DNA from: an uncultured Bacteroidia bacterium
GTDB lineage: Bacteria; Bacteroidota; Bacteroidia; Bacteroidales; Prolixibacteraceae
Length of the DNA: 64,000 nt
NCBI GenBank assembly: GCA_903905505.1
Contig: CAIVGL010000004.1
Location: 62,001 to 126,000 of the forward strand
Reading direction: 5' to 3'
Numbering within the stretch: position 1 is the first letter of the stretch; each line of letters starts with the position of its first letter. The translations under genes and the position numbers were made by a program. Below the pieces are notes generated by a model, which made no database searches, was not told the origin of the DNA, and saw only the letters and a list, made by a program, of their open reading frames with translations. Shown in pieces: positions 18,001 through 25,104 of the stretch.

Positions 18001-18099
18001 TTGCACAGCTCTATTGATCTTGGGCTAGCGGCTGGTGGTCCCGACAAACGTCAATACACGGTTGAATTTGCCGAATGGAAAATCGAGGTTGCTAAATAA
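15025..18099 (+). CDS. Secreted right-handed beta-helix protein (GH141-like) with C-terminal lectin-like domain
   Basis: This protein has 1024 residues and a signal peptide ending near residue 36 (TASIYAQS). FYVSTNGNDSWSG (about 63-75) is the usual entry to right-handed parallel beta-helix carbohydrate enzymes. The helix spans roughly 100-610, with rungs such as GLTFEGAITGNNIS and DEGGIYANGIARPGDSGD. About 640-800 looks like one or two Ig-like/CARDB domains (IEFYLDGKIYQQKL, NARLFIDQKN). About 820-1020 resembles a concanavalin-type DUF1349 domain (EWFRSGLFARND, MVRHGNHFSGYISLDGQNW). Known GH141 members are fucosidases or xylanases, but many relatives are uncharacterised, so the reaction is unknown. 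It is the first gene of the plus-strand operon. Confidence 0.82.
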   Translation: MKKILVRNCIKFSSSRIKFQLILSLTILFTASIYAQSTTPARDGKLLHGDKWLPFSYPAKADFYVSTNGNDSWSGTLSEPNSTKSDGPFLTIKRAQKAVRDLKSKVFFPKGKPIEKRWIGSPHPLGRGKDILVYIREGHYNLTQRLVFEPADGGERVETNLPTGAFEYHKLKDHYVTYAAYPGEKPVITGERPITNWTQKGKVWSAHFDADSLAMLIANGKKQVLARTPNQGYFVPPVISKSTEELYFKKGDLLPWKDLTGNRVVMLLRWHTGINSFTKIDTKTGVASLKAPQEGVIIVPPRFYVENIKSLMDAPGEWFFDKKLKEISYLPTSDIANPNLAQVGAPMINQLVEVRGELGKPVRNLRIYGLTFEGAITGNNISKGNYDGVDGSTGVLETSSASSSAISYEYAHACEFADGEVRSCLGTGITVKRGCYQTQILRSRFETLDEGGIYANGIARPGDSGDIIRETFIQYNKLYDCGGVNILANNTLMTNISHNYLTKTRGRYGIDVGGWSNLEEAIDGGYVVEYNHLDDVQRDADDSGAIKTAGLTFNSVIRKNLVHDVRAGFFNDNVGFWFDNMSSRWVSEENIYYNLEQGEMKLCAAMIEDNTYQRNFKIEPPINAPETIIDGDPKFQISDLKIDASLVTKSGATEAGSIVRVSATVSNSGSTGSSPIEFYLDGKIYQQKLFPVIRNNQRKIDFEIRIYDAGEHKVAIGSSPYQTVKVEGEKPTVVFENFILSEDRALNGEVLKATATAKNLTGKVQTINARLFIDQKNTQNQPLELKENESKEISFMLSSSIGNHKVRIENSTEKTVQIFESRTLDLSKEKLLQYCSAKAKPSEISADGATNKYKITASGSDFYHAEDSYGAVYLKGVKGDFVATVKITGFSDRTHEWFRSGLFARNDISQSFDVQPGSKGSVLVFGTPGRAGIQYDEFANGCMHKASSQNLPENSKMPLYLKMVRHGNHFSGYISLDGQNWIIERHTQDIPELHSSIDLGLAAGGPDKRQYTVEFAEWKIEVAK

Positions 18100-18107
18100 T
18101 CTGACTT

Positions 18108-19940
18108 ATGAGAAAGATCCTAAGGTATTCGTTCATCTTAATTTTGGCATTAGCCTCTGTGGCTTGTGTCCATAAGGTTCATGTCGCTAAGGACATGCAA
18201 GCACTTGCAGAATCGCGCAAGGGAGATCTGCAGATTAGTGTTTATGTGATAGCTCAAACTATCAATGAATATTTTACCACTGAAGAAGGACGGCGCGAAG
18301 TGCTCTCTATCTTACATTGCAATGGGATTACCAGAGTTTATGTGGAGGCTTATCGCAGTGGACTAGTTATACCCCCGGCTTTATTAAAAAGCAGTGTTGA
18401 ATTTCTAAAAGAGAATGGATTTGAAGTGATCGGTGGCATTGCCACGGTCCCAGGGAAAGATTTTGGCGTTGCTCAAGAGGCTAAGTTAGGCTGGCTTAAC
18501 TGGCAAAACCCAAAAACCCAAAACGATATTCGAAAAGTGATGGAAGACTCCGCGCCCTTCTTCGATCAATTTATTGTCGATGATTTCTTCTGCACGGCCG
18601 ATACAAGTTTAGAGTCAAAGGCTGCTAAAGGTGATCGCAGCTGGTCGGAATATAGAAGATCATTACTAACTGAATTAGCTCAATCCGTTTTTATCAAGCC
18701 CGCTAAAGCAAAAAATCCAGCGATAAAAATCATTATTAAATATCCGCAATGGTACGATCGATTTCATCTTTTTGGTTACGATGTTGCCACCGAACCGGCG
18801 ATGTTTGATGGTGTTTGGGTAGGTACCGAAACACGTGGCCAATATACCCAGCGATTAGGGTTCATTCAGCCGTACCTAGGATTTATCAATTACCGATGGC
18901 TGGCCACACTTTCTGGACCTAAGATTGGTGGATCTTGGTTTGACCACATCGATTGCACGGATCTAGATTTTATAGATCAAGCCTATCAATCAGTGCTTGC
19001 GGGATCAAAAGAGATCGTGCTTTTCAACCTCGACAATTTCCTCTCGAGTCATCCTGGTCATCATTTGTTAAGACAAGATTTTGAAAAACTAGCAAATCTA
19101 GCGAAGACTGTCGCTCAGCATCCAGTTGTCGGAGCAGTCGGATACAAGCCTGCCAATAGTGATGCCAAAGGCGATTTATATATTATGGATTATATCGGCA
19201 TGTTTGGAACTTCACTTGTTCCGGACTCAAAATACCCCGAAAATAGTCCCGTAGTCTTTTTACCAGCTCAAGCAGCTACCGATCCGGATATCTTAGTAAA
19301 GATCAAAAAATCGCTAGCCAACGGAGCCAAGCTAGTCTTTACGACAGGGTTTATTGCAAGTGCAAAAGATGGCCAAGCCATTGCTGATCTAGCGGGGATA
19401 AAATGGCCTATCGAAGCAGCTTCAAGCAGTTCAAATACCCTTTTAGAGGCTGGCATTAGTCAACCTTTGAAATTTGCTTTGGTCACGGATTATCTTGTTG
19501 TTCCAACAAAAGCAAAGACAGTACTTGAGATCTCAAAAAACAATCCGTTTATGGTGCAGCTCAACAACTGCATTGTTTTAAATACCCATACTTTTTCGCA
19601 ACAAGATTTTGATGCTGTTGGGGAAGTCTTGCTAGCTCCTCGTCAGATTGGTTTAATTGAGTTTCCTCAAGGATGGGTTAACGCCATTCGATCGGCTTTT
19701 CAGATCAAAGGAAACCCTATCTTAAATGCACCCTCAAGAGTAACCTTTCAACAATTAGCCGATCAGAGTTTTATCGTGCATAACTACAATCAAGAGATCA
19801 CATCTGTAGAGATAGAGCTTTCCAAATCAGGTGAATACCTGGACGCATTTTCAGGAAAAACAGTTCCTACATCGGGAACTCATTTAACATTGAACATGGC
19901 CGCACGGTCAAGAATTTGGATCAAACCTAAGAATCAATAA
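18108..19940 (+). CDS. Lipoprotein with TIM-barrel-like domain, unknown glycan-related function
   Basis: This protein has 610 residues. The lipobox LASVAC puts the lipidated cysteine at residue 20, so it is probably anchored at the outer membrane. Residues of about 40-330 alternate beta strands and helices as in a TIM barrel (ISVYVIAQTINEYF, NGITRVYVEAYRSGL, FEVIGGIATVPG, FDQFIVDDFF, FDGVWVGTETRG). There are acidic residues at strand ends (VDDFF, GTETRG) where glycosidases keep their catalytic acids. About 340-470 looks like an amidotransferase-like flavodoxin fold (VVFLPAQAATDP, GAKLVFTTGFIAS), as in beta-galactosidases of GH42-type layout. A short beta domain ends the protein. I do not recognise a named family. 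It starts 8 bases after the beta-helix gene. Confidence 0.75.
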   Translation: MRKILRYSFILILALASVACVHKVHVAKDMQALAESRKGDLQISVYVIAQTINEYFTTEEGRREVLSILHCNGITRVYVEAYRSGLVIPPALLKSSVEFLKENGFEVIGGIATVPGKDFGVAQEAKLGWLNWQNPKTQNDIRKVMEDSAPFFDQFIVDDFFCTADTSLESKAAKGDRSWSEYRRSLLTELAQSVFIKPAKAKNPAIKIIIKYPQWYDRFHLFGYDVATEPAMFDGVWVGTETRGQYTQRLGFIQPYLGFINYRWLATLSGPKIGGSWFDHIDCTDLDFIDQAYQSVLAGSKEIVLFNLDNFLSSHPGHHLLRQDFEKLANLAKTVAQHPVVGAVGYKPANSDAKGDLYIMDYIGMFGTSLVPDSKYPENSPVVFLPAQAATDPDILVKIKKSLANGAKLVFTTGFIASAKDGQAIADLAGIKWPIEAASSSSNTLLEAGISQPLKFALVTDYLVVPTKAKTVLEISKNNPFMVQLNNCIVLNTHTFSQQDFDAVGEVLLAPRQIGLIEFPQGWVNAIRSAFQIKGNPILNAPSRVTFQQLADQSFIVHNYNQEITSVEIELSKSGEYLDAFSGKTVPTSGTHLTLNMAARSRIWIKPKNQ

Positions 19941-19970
19941 AACAAAATTATATATACTAACATTCAAAAA

Positions 19971-21323
19971 ATGGAAAATTTAACGCGAAGATCATTTATT
20001 GCCAAATCAGCAGCAGTGGCAGCTGGGGCAGCGCTCCTTCCTGGACTGGCAGCTTGTAAGCCAGGGAAAGTTAATATTGCCTTTATCGGTGTAGGAGGTC
20101 GCGCCTTAGATCATTATGCGGACTGCGCATTAGAGAATGTGGTAGCCTTATGCGATGTCAATGATGAGGCTGCAGCTGAAGGGTTCAAAACATTCCCAAA
20201 TGCCAAACGATTTAAAGATTTCAGGGTGATGTTCGACAAGATGGCTGGCGATATCGATGCAGTTATCATAGCCACACCTGATCATATCCATTTCCCTGCT
20301 GCGATGGCGGCGATGCAATTAGGTAAACATGTTTATGTTGAGAAGCCTCTTGCACACAATATTTGGCAGATTCGCACCTTGCAAAAAGCGGCGAAACATT
20401 ACGGCGTAATCAACACCATGGGTATCCAAGGTCATGCAACCATGGGAATTCGTTATGTTAAAGAGTGGTACGAAGCTGGTATCTTAGGTGAAGTTAAAGA
20501 GGTTCTTGCTTGGTTTGAAGGACCACAGTTTGATCCGAAAGGATATTTCACGAAACCGGAAAGCTATCCGCCAAAAGGAGAGCCAGTTCCTGCAACCTTA
20601 GACTGGGATACCTGGATAGGGCCAGCAGCAATGCGACCATATAGCGCCATGTATCTTCCCCGTTTCTGGAGAAGCTGGTACGATTTTGGCAATGGTGGTC
20701 TAGGCGACTGGGGATGTCATACCCTTGATGCACCAAACTGGGCACTCGATTTAGGGTTGCCACTATCTGTTGATGCAACCTTAAGATCTCCGTCTGGTGA
20801 TGGTTTCGTAAGTGATAAATCAATTATTAAATTCCAATTTGGGGCACGTGGAGCTAAACCTCCAGTATCACTTACTTGGCACGACGGTGGCGAGAAGCCA
20901 GAAAACAGACCAGAATGGGGATTAAAAACAATGCCTGGTCGTGGAATGATCATGGTTGGGAGTAAAGCCTCTTTGATCACTGGTGGTAGACCTGCCGATC
21001 CAAAATTGCTTATCCCAGATGAGGACTGGAAAAGCTTCCTCAAGAATATGCCTAAAGAGACTATTCCTCGTGTTGAAGGTGGACCAGTAGCTGAATGGAT
21101 CAGAGCAATCAAAGGCACTGGACCTATCCCAGGTGCTAACTTTGAATATTCGGCACCACTAAGTGAGTTAGCTGCTGTTGGAATTTTGGCTCAACGTTTT
21201 AACACCCGCTTTGATTATGACGCGGTAAATATGAAAGCCATTGGTCATCCAGAATTAGATCAATTCATCAAAGAACCTGTCAGAAAAGGGTGGGAATATG
21301 GTGAAGACCTGTGGAAAAGCTAG
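19971..21323 (+). CDS. Tat-exported Gfo/Idh/MocA-family oxidoreductase
   Basis: This 450-residue protein has a twin-arginine signal (TRRSFIAKSA, then AGAALLPGLAAC) and then a Rossmann fold starting VNIAFIGVGGRALDHY. The catalytic EKPLAHN motif is near residue 125, and a C-terminal alpha/beta dimerisation domain follows. Gfo/Idh/MocA enzymes use a tightly bound or exchangeable NAD(P) to oxidise or epimerise sugars. Tat export is expected for members that fold around a retained cofactor and act in the periplasm. The DUF1080 protein at 34243 belongs to the family described as 3-keto-glycoside hydrolases. A C3-oxidising role for this enzyme is therefore a reasonable inference, not shown here. A terminator-like hairpin follows. 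Confidence 0.9.
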   Translation: MENLTRRSFIAKSAAVAAGAALLPGLAACKPGKVNIAFIGVGGRALDHYADCALENVVALCDVNDEAAAEGFKTFPNAKRFKDFRVMFDKMAGDIDAVIIATPDHIHFPAAMAAMQLGKHVYVEKPLAHNIWQIRTLQKAAKHYGVINTMGIQGHATMGIRYVKEWYEAGILGEVKEVLAWFEGPQFDPKGYFTKPESYPPKGEPVPATLDWDTWIGPAAMRPYSAMYLPRFWRSWYDFGNGGLGDWGCHTLDAPNWALDLGLPLSVDATLRSPSGDGFVSDKSIIKFQFGARGAKPPVSLTWHDGGEKPENRPEWGLKTMPGRGMIMVGSKASLITGGRPADPKLLIPDEDWKSFLKNMPKETIPRVEGGPVAEWIRAIKGTGPIPGANFEYSAPLSELAAVGILAQRFNTRFDYDAVNMKAIGHPELDQFIKEPVRKGWEYGEDLWKS

Positions 21324-21334
21324 ATCGAATTTTC

Positions 21335-21380
21335 AGATTGCAATCTAGCCAAATACTGCGCTGGATTGCAATCTAACTTT
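21335..21380 (+). terminator. Hairpin with T-run inside the plus-strand operon
   Basis: AGATTGCAATCTAGC (21335-21349) pairs with GCTGGATTGCAATCT (21360-21374) with one G-T wobble, followed by AACTTTTTAT. The half AGATTGCAATCT is itself a palindrome. It could reduce read-through from the oxidoreductase into the ceramidase-like gene, which starts 62 bases further on. Confidence 0.65.
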
Positions 21381-21441
21381 TTATAAAATTAAAAAACCTC
21401 ATTAAAAGGAAAAATACTTAGCGCACCTGAAAAACCTTAAG

Positions 21442-22740
21442 ATGAAAAGTTCAATTCTGTTTCTACTTTTAGTTCTTTTGTGCGGATTCACGGCACAAGC
21501 AAGTCCGTTAAAAGCGAACGCATCTTCCATATCTATTACGCCACCAATCTCGATGAAATATCCATTAGGGGGCTATGGCGAGCGGATGAATAAACCAGCG
21601 GAAGCTGTTCATGACTCCATTTATGCCAAAGCATTGGTGCTAAAAAAAGGAGACCATAAGTATGCCATAATCACTCTTGATCTTTTAGGACTTCCGAATA
21701 ATGTCAAGACCGACTTGATCAAGAGGCTACCAGGAATGGGATGGGACTTAGAGAATATGATGCTACTGCCGAGTCATTCGCATGGCAGTTTAGAAATGGC
21801 CGCATTGAACAGCAAGAACAATCTAAACAATGCGAATCTAGGGATCTTTCAACCCGAACTGCTCGAATTTGTGGTGAATCAGTTAGTCGCCTTGGTGAAA
21901 GTTGCTGATCAAAACCACAAACCAGTAAAAGTTGGAACTGGAAGCACTACACTAGAGGGGCTGAATCGAAACCGCAGAAAAGATCCAGATATCGACAAAG
22001 AACTTCTTGTGACTCGGGTAGACCTTTTAAACGGAAAACCTTTGGCTGTTTTAGTCAATTGGACAGCTCATCCAACATTTATTAGTGGACAGGATATGCT
22101 GACCTCTGCCGAATGGCCGGGGTATTTACAAACCACAATTCAGAGTTTAATTGGACAAGGGGTAACTGCCATGTACTTTAATGGCTCAGAAGGCGATATG
22201 TCTACCGTATTAAATAGTCCGAAAAAAGCGTACGATAAAATTGAGATCTACGGAAAAATCATTGCTGAAAAAGCATTTGGATTGTATCAAACGATCACCC
22301 CAAATAAAGTTCAGCAATTCAAATCTAGTTATACAACCTCCAAATTACCTCAACATGCAGCTCACCCCTCATTCATGAAAACTGGAGGGGAAGAATATGG
22401 TCTTAATGCTCAAACCGTGAAAGTGGTGATGGATGTATTGGGACCAAAAGAAGTGGGCATTGGTGCTGTAAGGATCGGGGACCTAGTGATAGCTGGCGCT
22501 CCGGGTGAGATGACCGCTGTGTTAGGCCAACGGGTGAAAAAAGCGTTGCGAGCTAATGGATCAAAATATGTAGCCATCGGGGGTCTAGCCAACGAATGGA
22601 TTAGTTACATCCTCAGTCGTGAACAATATCTTTATGGTGAAGGTTATGAGTCTAGTGTGAGTTTTTATGGACCAGACCTTGGAGATATTATCGCTGAAGG
22701 AATGATAAGTACTGCTTTACCTTTAATAAGTCGCGAATGA
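21442..22740 (+). CDS. Secreted neutral/alkaline ceramidase-family protein (N-terminal domain only)
   Basis: This 432-residue protein has a signal peptide (cleavage near 20, TAQASPLK). It matches the N-terminal catalytic domain of neutral ceramidases: the early GGYGERMN motif, zinc-binding histidines in PSHSHGSLE (His112, His114), another in NWTAHPTF, and the late block GLANEWISYILSREQY whose Glu and Tyr correspond to conserved family positions. True ceramidases are about 650-750 residues with an added Ig-like domain, which is missing here. Stand-alone versions occur in sugar-catabolic clusters of Bacteroidota and Planctomycetes, where the substrate is unknown. It overlaps the next gene by 4 bases (ATGA). 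Confidence 0.82.
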   Translation: MKSSILFLLLVLLCGFTAQASPLKANASSISITPPISMKYPLGGYGERMNKPAEAVHDSIYAKALVLKKGDHKYAIITLDLLGLPNNVKTDLIKRLPGMGWDLENMMLLPSHSHGSLEMAALNSKNNLNNANLGIFQPELLEFVVNQLVALVKVADQNHKPVKVGTGSTTLEGLNRNRRKDPDIDKELLVTRVDLLNGKPLAVLVNWTAHPTFISGQDMLTSAEWPGYLQTTIQSLIGQGVTAMYFNGSEGDMSTVLNSPKKAYDKIEIYGKIIAEKAFGLYQTITPNKVQQFKSSYTTSKLPQHAAHPSFMKTGGEEYGLNAQTVKVVMDVLGPKEVGIGAVRIGDLVIAGAPGEMTAVLGQRVKKALRANGSKYVAIGGLANEWISYILSREQYLYGEGYESSVSFYGPDLGDIIAEGMISTALPLISRE

Positions 22741-25076
22741 AAAAATCATATCTTTTTAAAGCTTTGATCGTAGGCTTTCTGCTATCGAGTCATGCCCTCT
22801 TATTTGGACATCCCATCGACTTATCGAAGTCAGCCATCCTAGCCTCACCATCACTAGTCTCCCCTGTTAAGGAGACGGCTATTCGGGTGTTGCAGGAAGA
22901 GGTTGCAAAGAGAACTTCAATAGCATTCCCACTCTCAAAACATTGGGATAGGTCCACCATTATCGCCTTGGCCATCTCAAAAGATGAAAATCTCGATGGG
23001 GTAAAAGTGCCCAAAAGAGCTGGCACCAATCTACCCGAAGATAAAAACGAGGGATATCGGATTGTCAGTGAGAAAAGTAAAGACAAAACGATTGTTTGGA
23101 TCATCGGTGCTGACACCCGTGGTGTCCTATTTGGGATTGGCAAGTTATTGCGCACCGCCACGATGACAAATCATAAAATCAATTTAGAGGAACCTCTTGA
23201 CTTTGCAACTTCACCCATGCAGCCTATTCGGGGTCATCAATTAGGTTACCGCAATCATGCCAATTCATACGATGCTTGGGATGTGAAAAAGTATGAACAA
23301 TACATTCGTGACTTAGTTATTTTCGGCACCAATGCCGTTGAGACAATTCCACTAGGCGACAGAGATGACAGCGTATTATTCACGATCTCTCCTGAAGAGA
23401 TGAATATTCGAATCAGTGAATTATGTGCTTTGTATGGGATTGACTATTGGGTTTGGACACCTGTATCTGCAGACTTATCGCTTGCCTCAAAACAAGAAGC
23501 AGAATTAAATAAAGCTGAAGCGTTTTACAAAAGCTGTCCGAAACTTGACAACGTATTTTTTCCAGGAGGTGATCCAGGTGAGAACCACCCACGTGATGTA
23601 CTTCCTTTCTTGCAGAAGTTAAACGATCGACTGCATAAATACCATCCAGGAGCTGGGGTCTGGATTTCATTGCAAGGATTTAATGCCGAAAAGATTGATT
23701 ATTTCTATTCATACCTTGAAAAAAACAGTCCCACTTGGCTAAAAGGAGTTGTTACTGGCCCAGGCAGTCCGCCAATTGCGGAGACACGCTTTCGTCTACC
23801 CAAGCAATATATGCACCGCAACTATCCTGACATTACCCATAATGTAAGATGCGACTATCCGATGCAAAATTGGGATCAGGCTTATATGTTAACGATCGGA
23901 CGAGAGGGAATCAATCCACGACCGAATCAGTATGCCAAAATCCATGCTGCCAGTGCAAAATTAACTGACGGATTTGTTTCTTATTCAGACGGCTGTCATG
24001 ACGACGTGAACAAAATGACCTGGAGTATGAAAGGGTGGGATACCGAATTAGATGTCAATGAGATCCTTACCGACTATTGTCATTATTTCTTTGGATCTTC
24101 ACTGGCAAAAAAAGGGGCTGATGGAATAAATGGCTTAGAGCACGACTGGGTAGGACCCATTACCTCAAACGGAAGTATTGAAACAACGTTTGAGTTTTGG
24201 AAGAAACTAGAGTCTGAGAATCCACAACTACTCACAAATTGGAGGTGGAAGATGCTCGTCTTACGTTCATACTATGACACCTATCAGCATAGACGCAAAA
24301 TTTATGAGCAGAAACTTGAAAAACAAGCCAATAAAATTCTGAGAACAGCATCTGAGATTGGGTCAGAAAAAGCGATGTCAATGGCTTTGGACCTGGTTAA
24401 TCAAGCCGAAACGAAGCCAATCAATACCGATATTCATCAAAAGATTGTGAAATACTGTGATGATTTATTTAAAACCATTGGCTTGCAAACCGATGTTGAG
24501 CACTATCATGCTGCCAACTCGCAACGAGGCTGTATTCTGCAATTTGTAAACTATCCCCTGAATAACAGATGGTGGCTTGCCGACGAGTTTAAGAAGATTA
24601 AGCTCATGAGTAACGAAGCACAAAAATTAGATCGTCTTACCATTATTCGAGATTGGGAGAACCCAGGACCTGGTAGTTTTTATGATGATGTCTCTAATAT
24701 TGAGTCGAGTCCACATGTGAAAACGACCTCCTATGATGGCACAGATGTGGCCTGGTGGAATGGAGGAAATACACGCGAGCGGCTATCTTCTCAGCTATTC
24801 CAAATTGAGCCAATCTTAGAATACAACGACCTTGATTTCACAAGCAAATATATGATCCGAGTAAGTGGATTAGGCGATGCTCTGATTCGCGTAGATGGGG
24901 AGCGACTTGAGCCAATCGTTTACAATAAAGGGATTGGAGAGTTTAAAGAATTTGTAATCCCAAGAGCAATAACACAAGATGGAAAGATGAGAGTTACGTT
25001 TGATCGCCCAGAAGAGTCGCATCTTCGCTGGTCGAAATATTCCCATATCTCTGATGTTTGGCTAATTAAAAAATAA
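22737..25076 (+). CDS. Secreted glycosidase-like protein, paralogue 1 (GH20/GH67-like layout)
   Basis: This 779-residue protein has a signal peptide (cleavage near 25, LLFGHP). The first 140 residues (IRVLQEEVAKRTSI, IIGADTRGVLFGIGKLLR) resemble the alpha/beta domain that precedes the barrel in GH20, GH67, GH84 and GH115 enzymes. About 150-480 then reads as a TIM barrel (PIRGHQLGYRNHANSYD, VFFPGGDPGENHP, VWISLQGFNAEK, SYSDGCHDDVNKMTW). A helical part (YYDTYQHRRKIYEQ) and a C-terminal beta domain ending DVWLIKK follow. I could not match it to a numbered family; glucuronidase- or hexosaminidase-like action is possible. It is translationally coupled to the ceramidase-like gene and followed, 28 bases on, by a close paralogue. 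Confidence 0.78.
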   Translation: MKKSYLFKALIVGFLLSSHALLFGHPIDLSKSAILASPSLVSPVKETAIRVLQEEVAKRTSIAFPLSKHWDRSTIIALAISKDENLDGVKVPKRAGTNLPEDKNEGYRIVSEKSKDKTIVWIIGADTRGVLFGIGKLLRTATMTNHKINLEEPLDFATSPMQPIRGHQLGYRNHANSYDAWDVKKYEQYIRDLVIFGTNAVETIPLGDRDDSVLFTISPEEMNIRISELCALYGIDYWVWTPVSADLSLASKQEAELNKAEAFYKSCPKLDNVFFPGGDPGENHPRDVLPFLQKLNDRLHKYHPGAGVWISLQGFNAEKIDYFYSYLEKNSPTWLKGVVTGPGSPPIAETRFRLPKQYMHRNYPDITHNVRCDYPMQNWDQAYMLTIGREGINPRPNQYAKIHAASAKLTDGFVSYSDGCHDDVNKMTWSMKGWDTELDVNEILTDYCHYFFGSSLAKKGADGINGLEHDWVGPITSNGSIETTFEFWKKLESENPQLLTNWRWKMLVLRSYYDTYQHRRKIYEQKLEKQANKILRTASEIGSEKAMSMALDLVNQAETKPINTDIHQKIVKYCDDLFKTIGLQTDVEHYHAANSQRGCILQFVNYPLNNRWWLADEFKKIKLMSNEAQKLDRLTIIRDWENPGPGSFYDDVSNIESSPHVKTTSYDGTDVAWWNGGNTRERLSSQLFQIEPILEYNDLDFTSKYMIRVSGLGDALIRVDGERLEPIVYNKGIGEFKEFVIPRAITQDGKMRVTFDRPEESHLRWSKYSHISDVWLIKK

Positions 25077-25104
25077 ATCAACTCTAAATAATTATTTAAA
25101 AACG

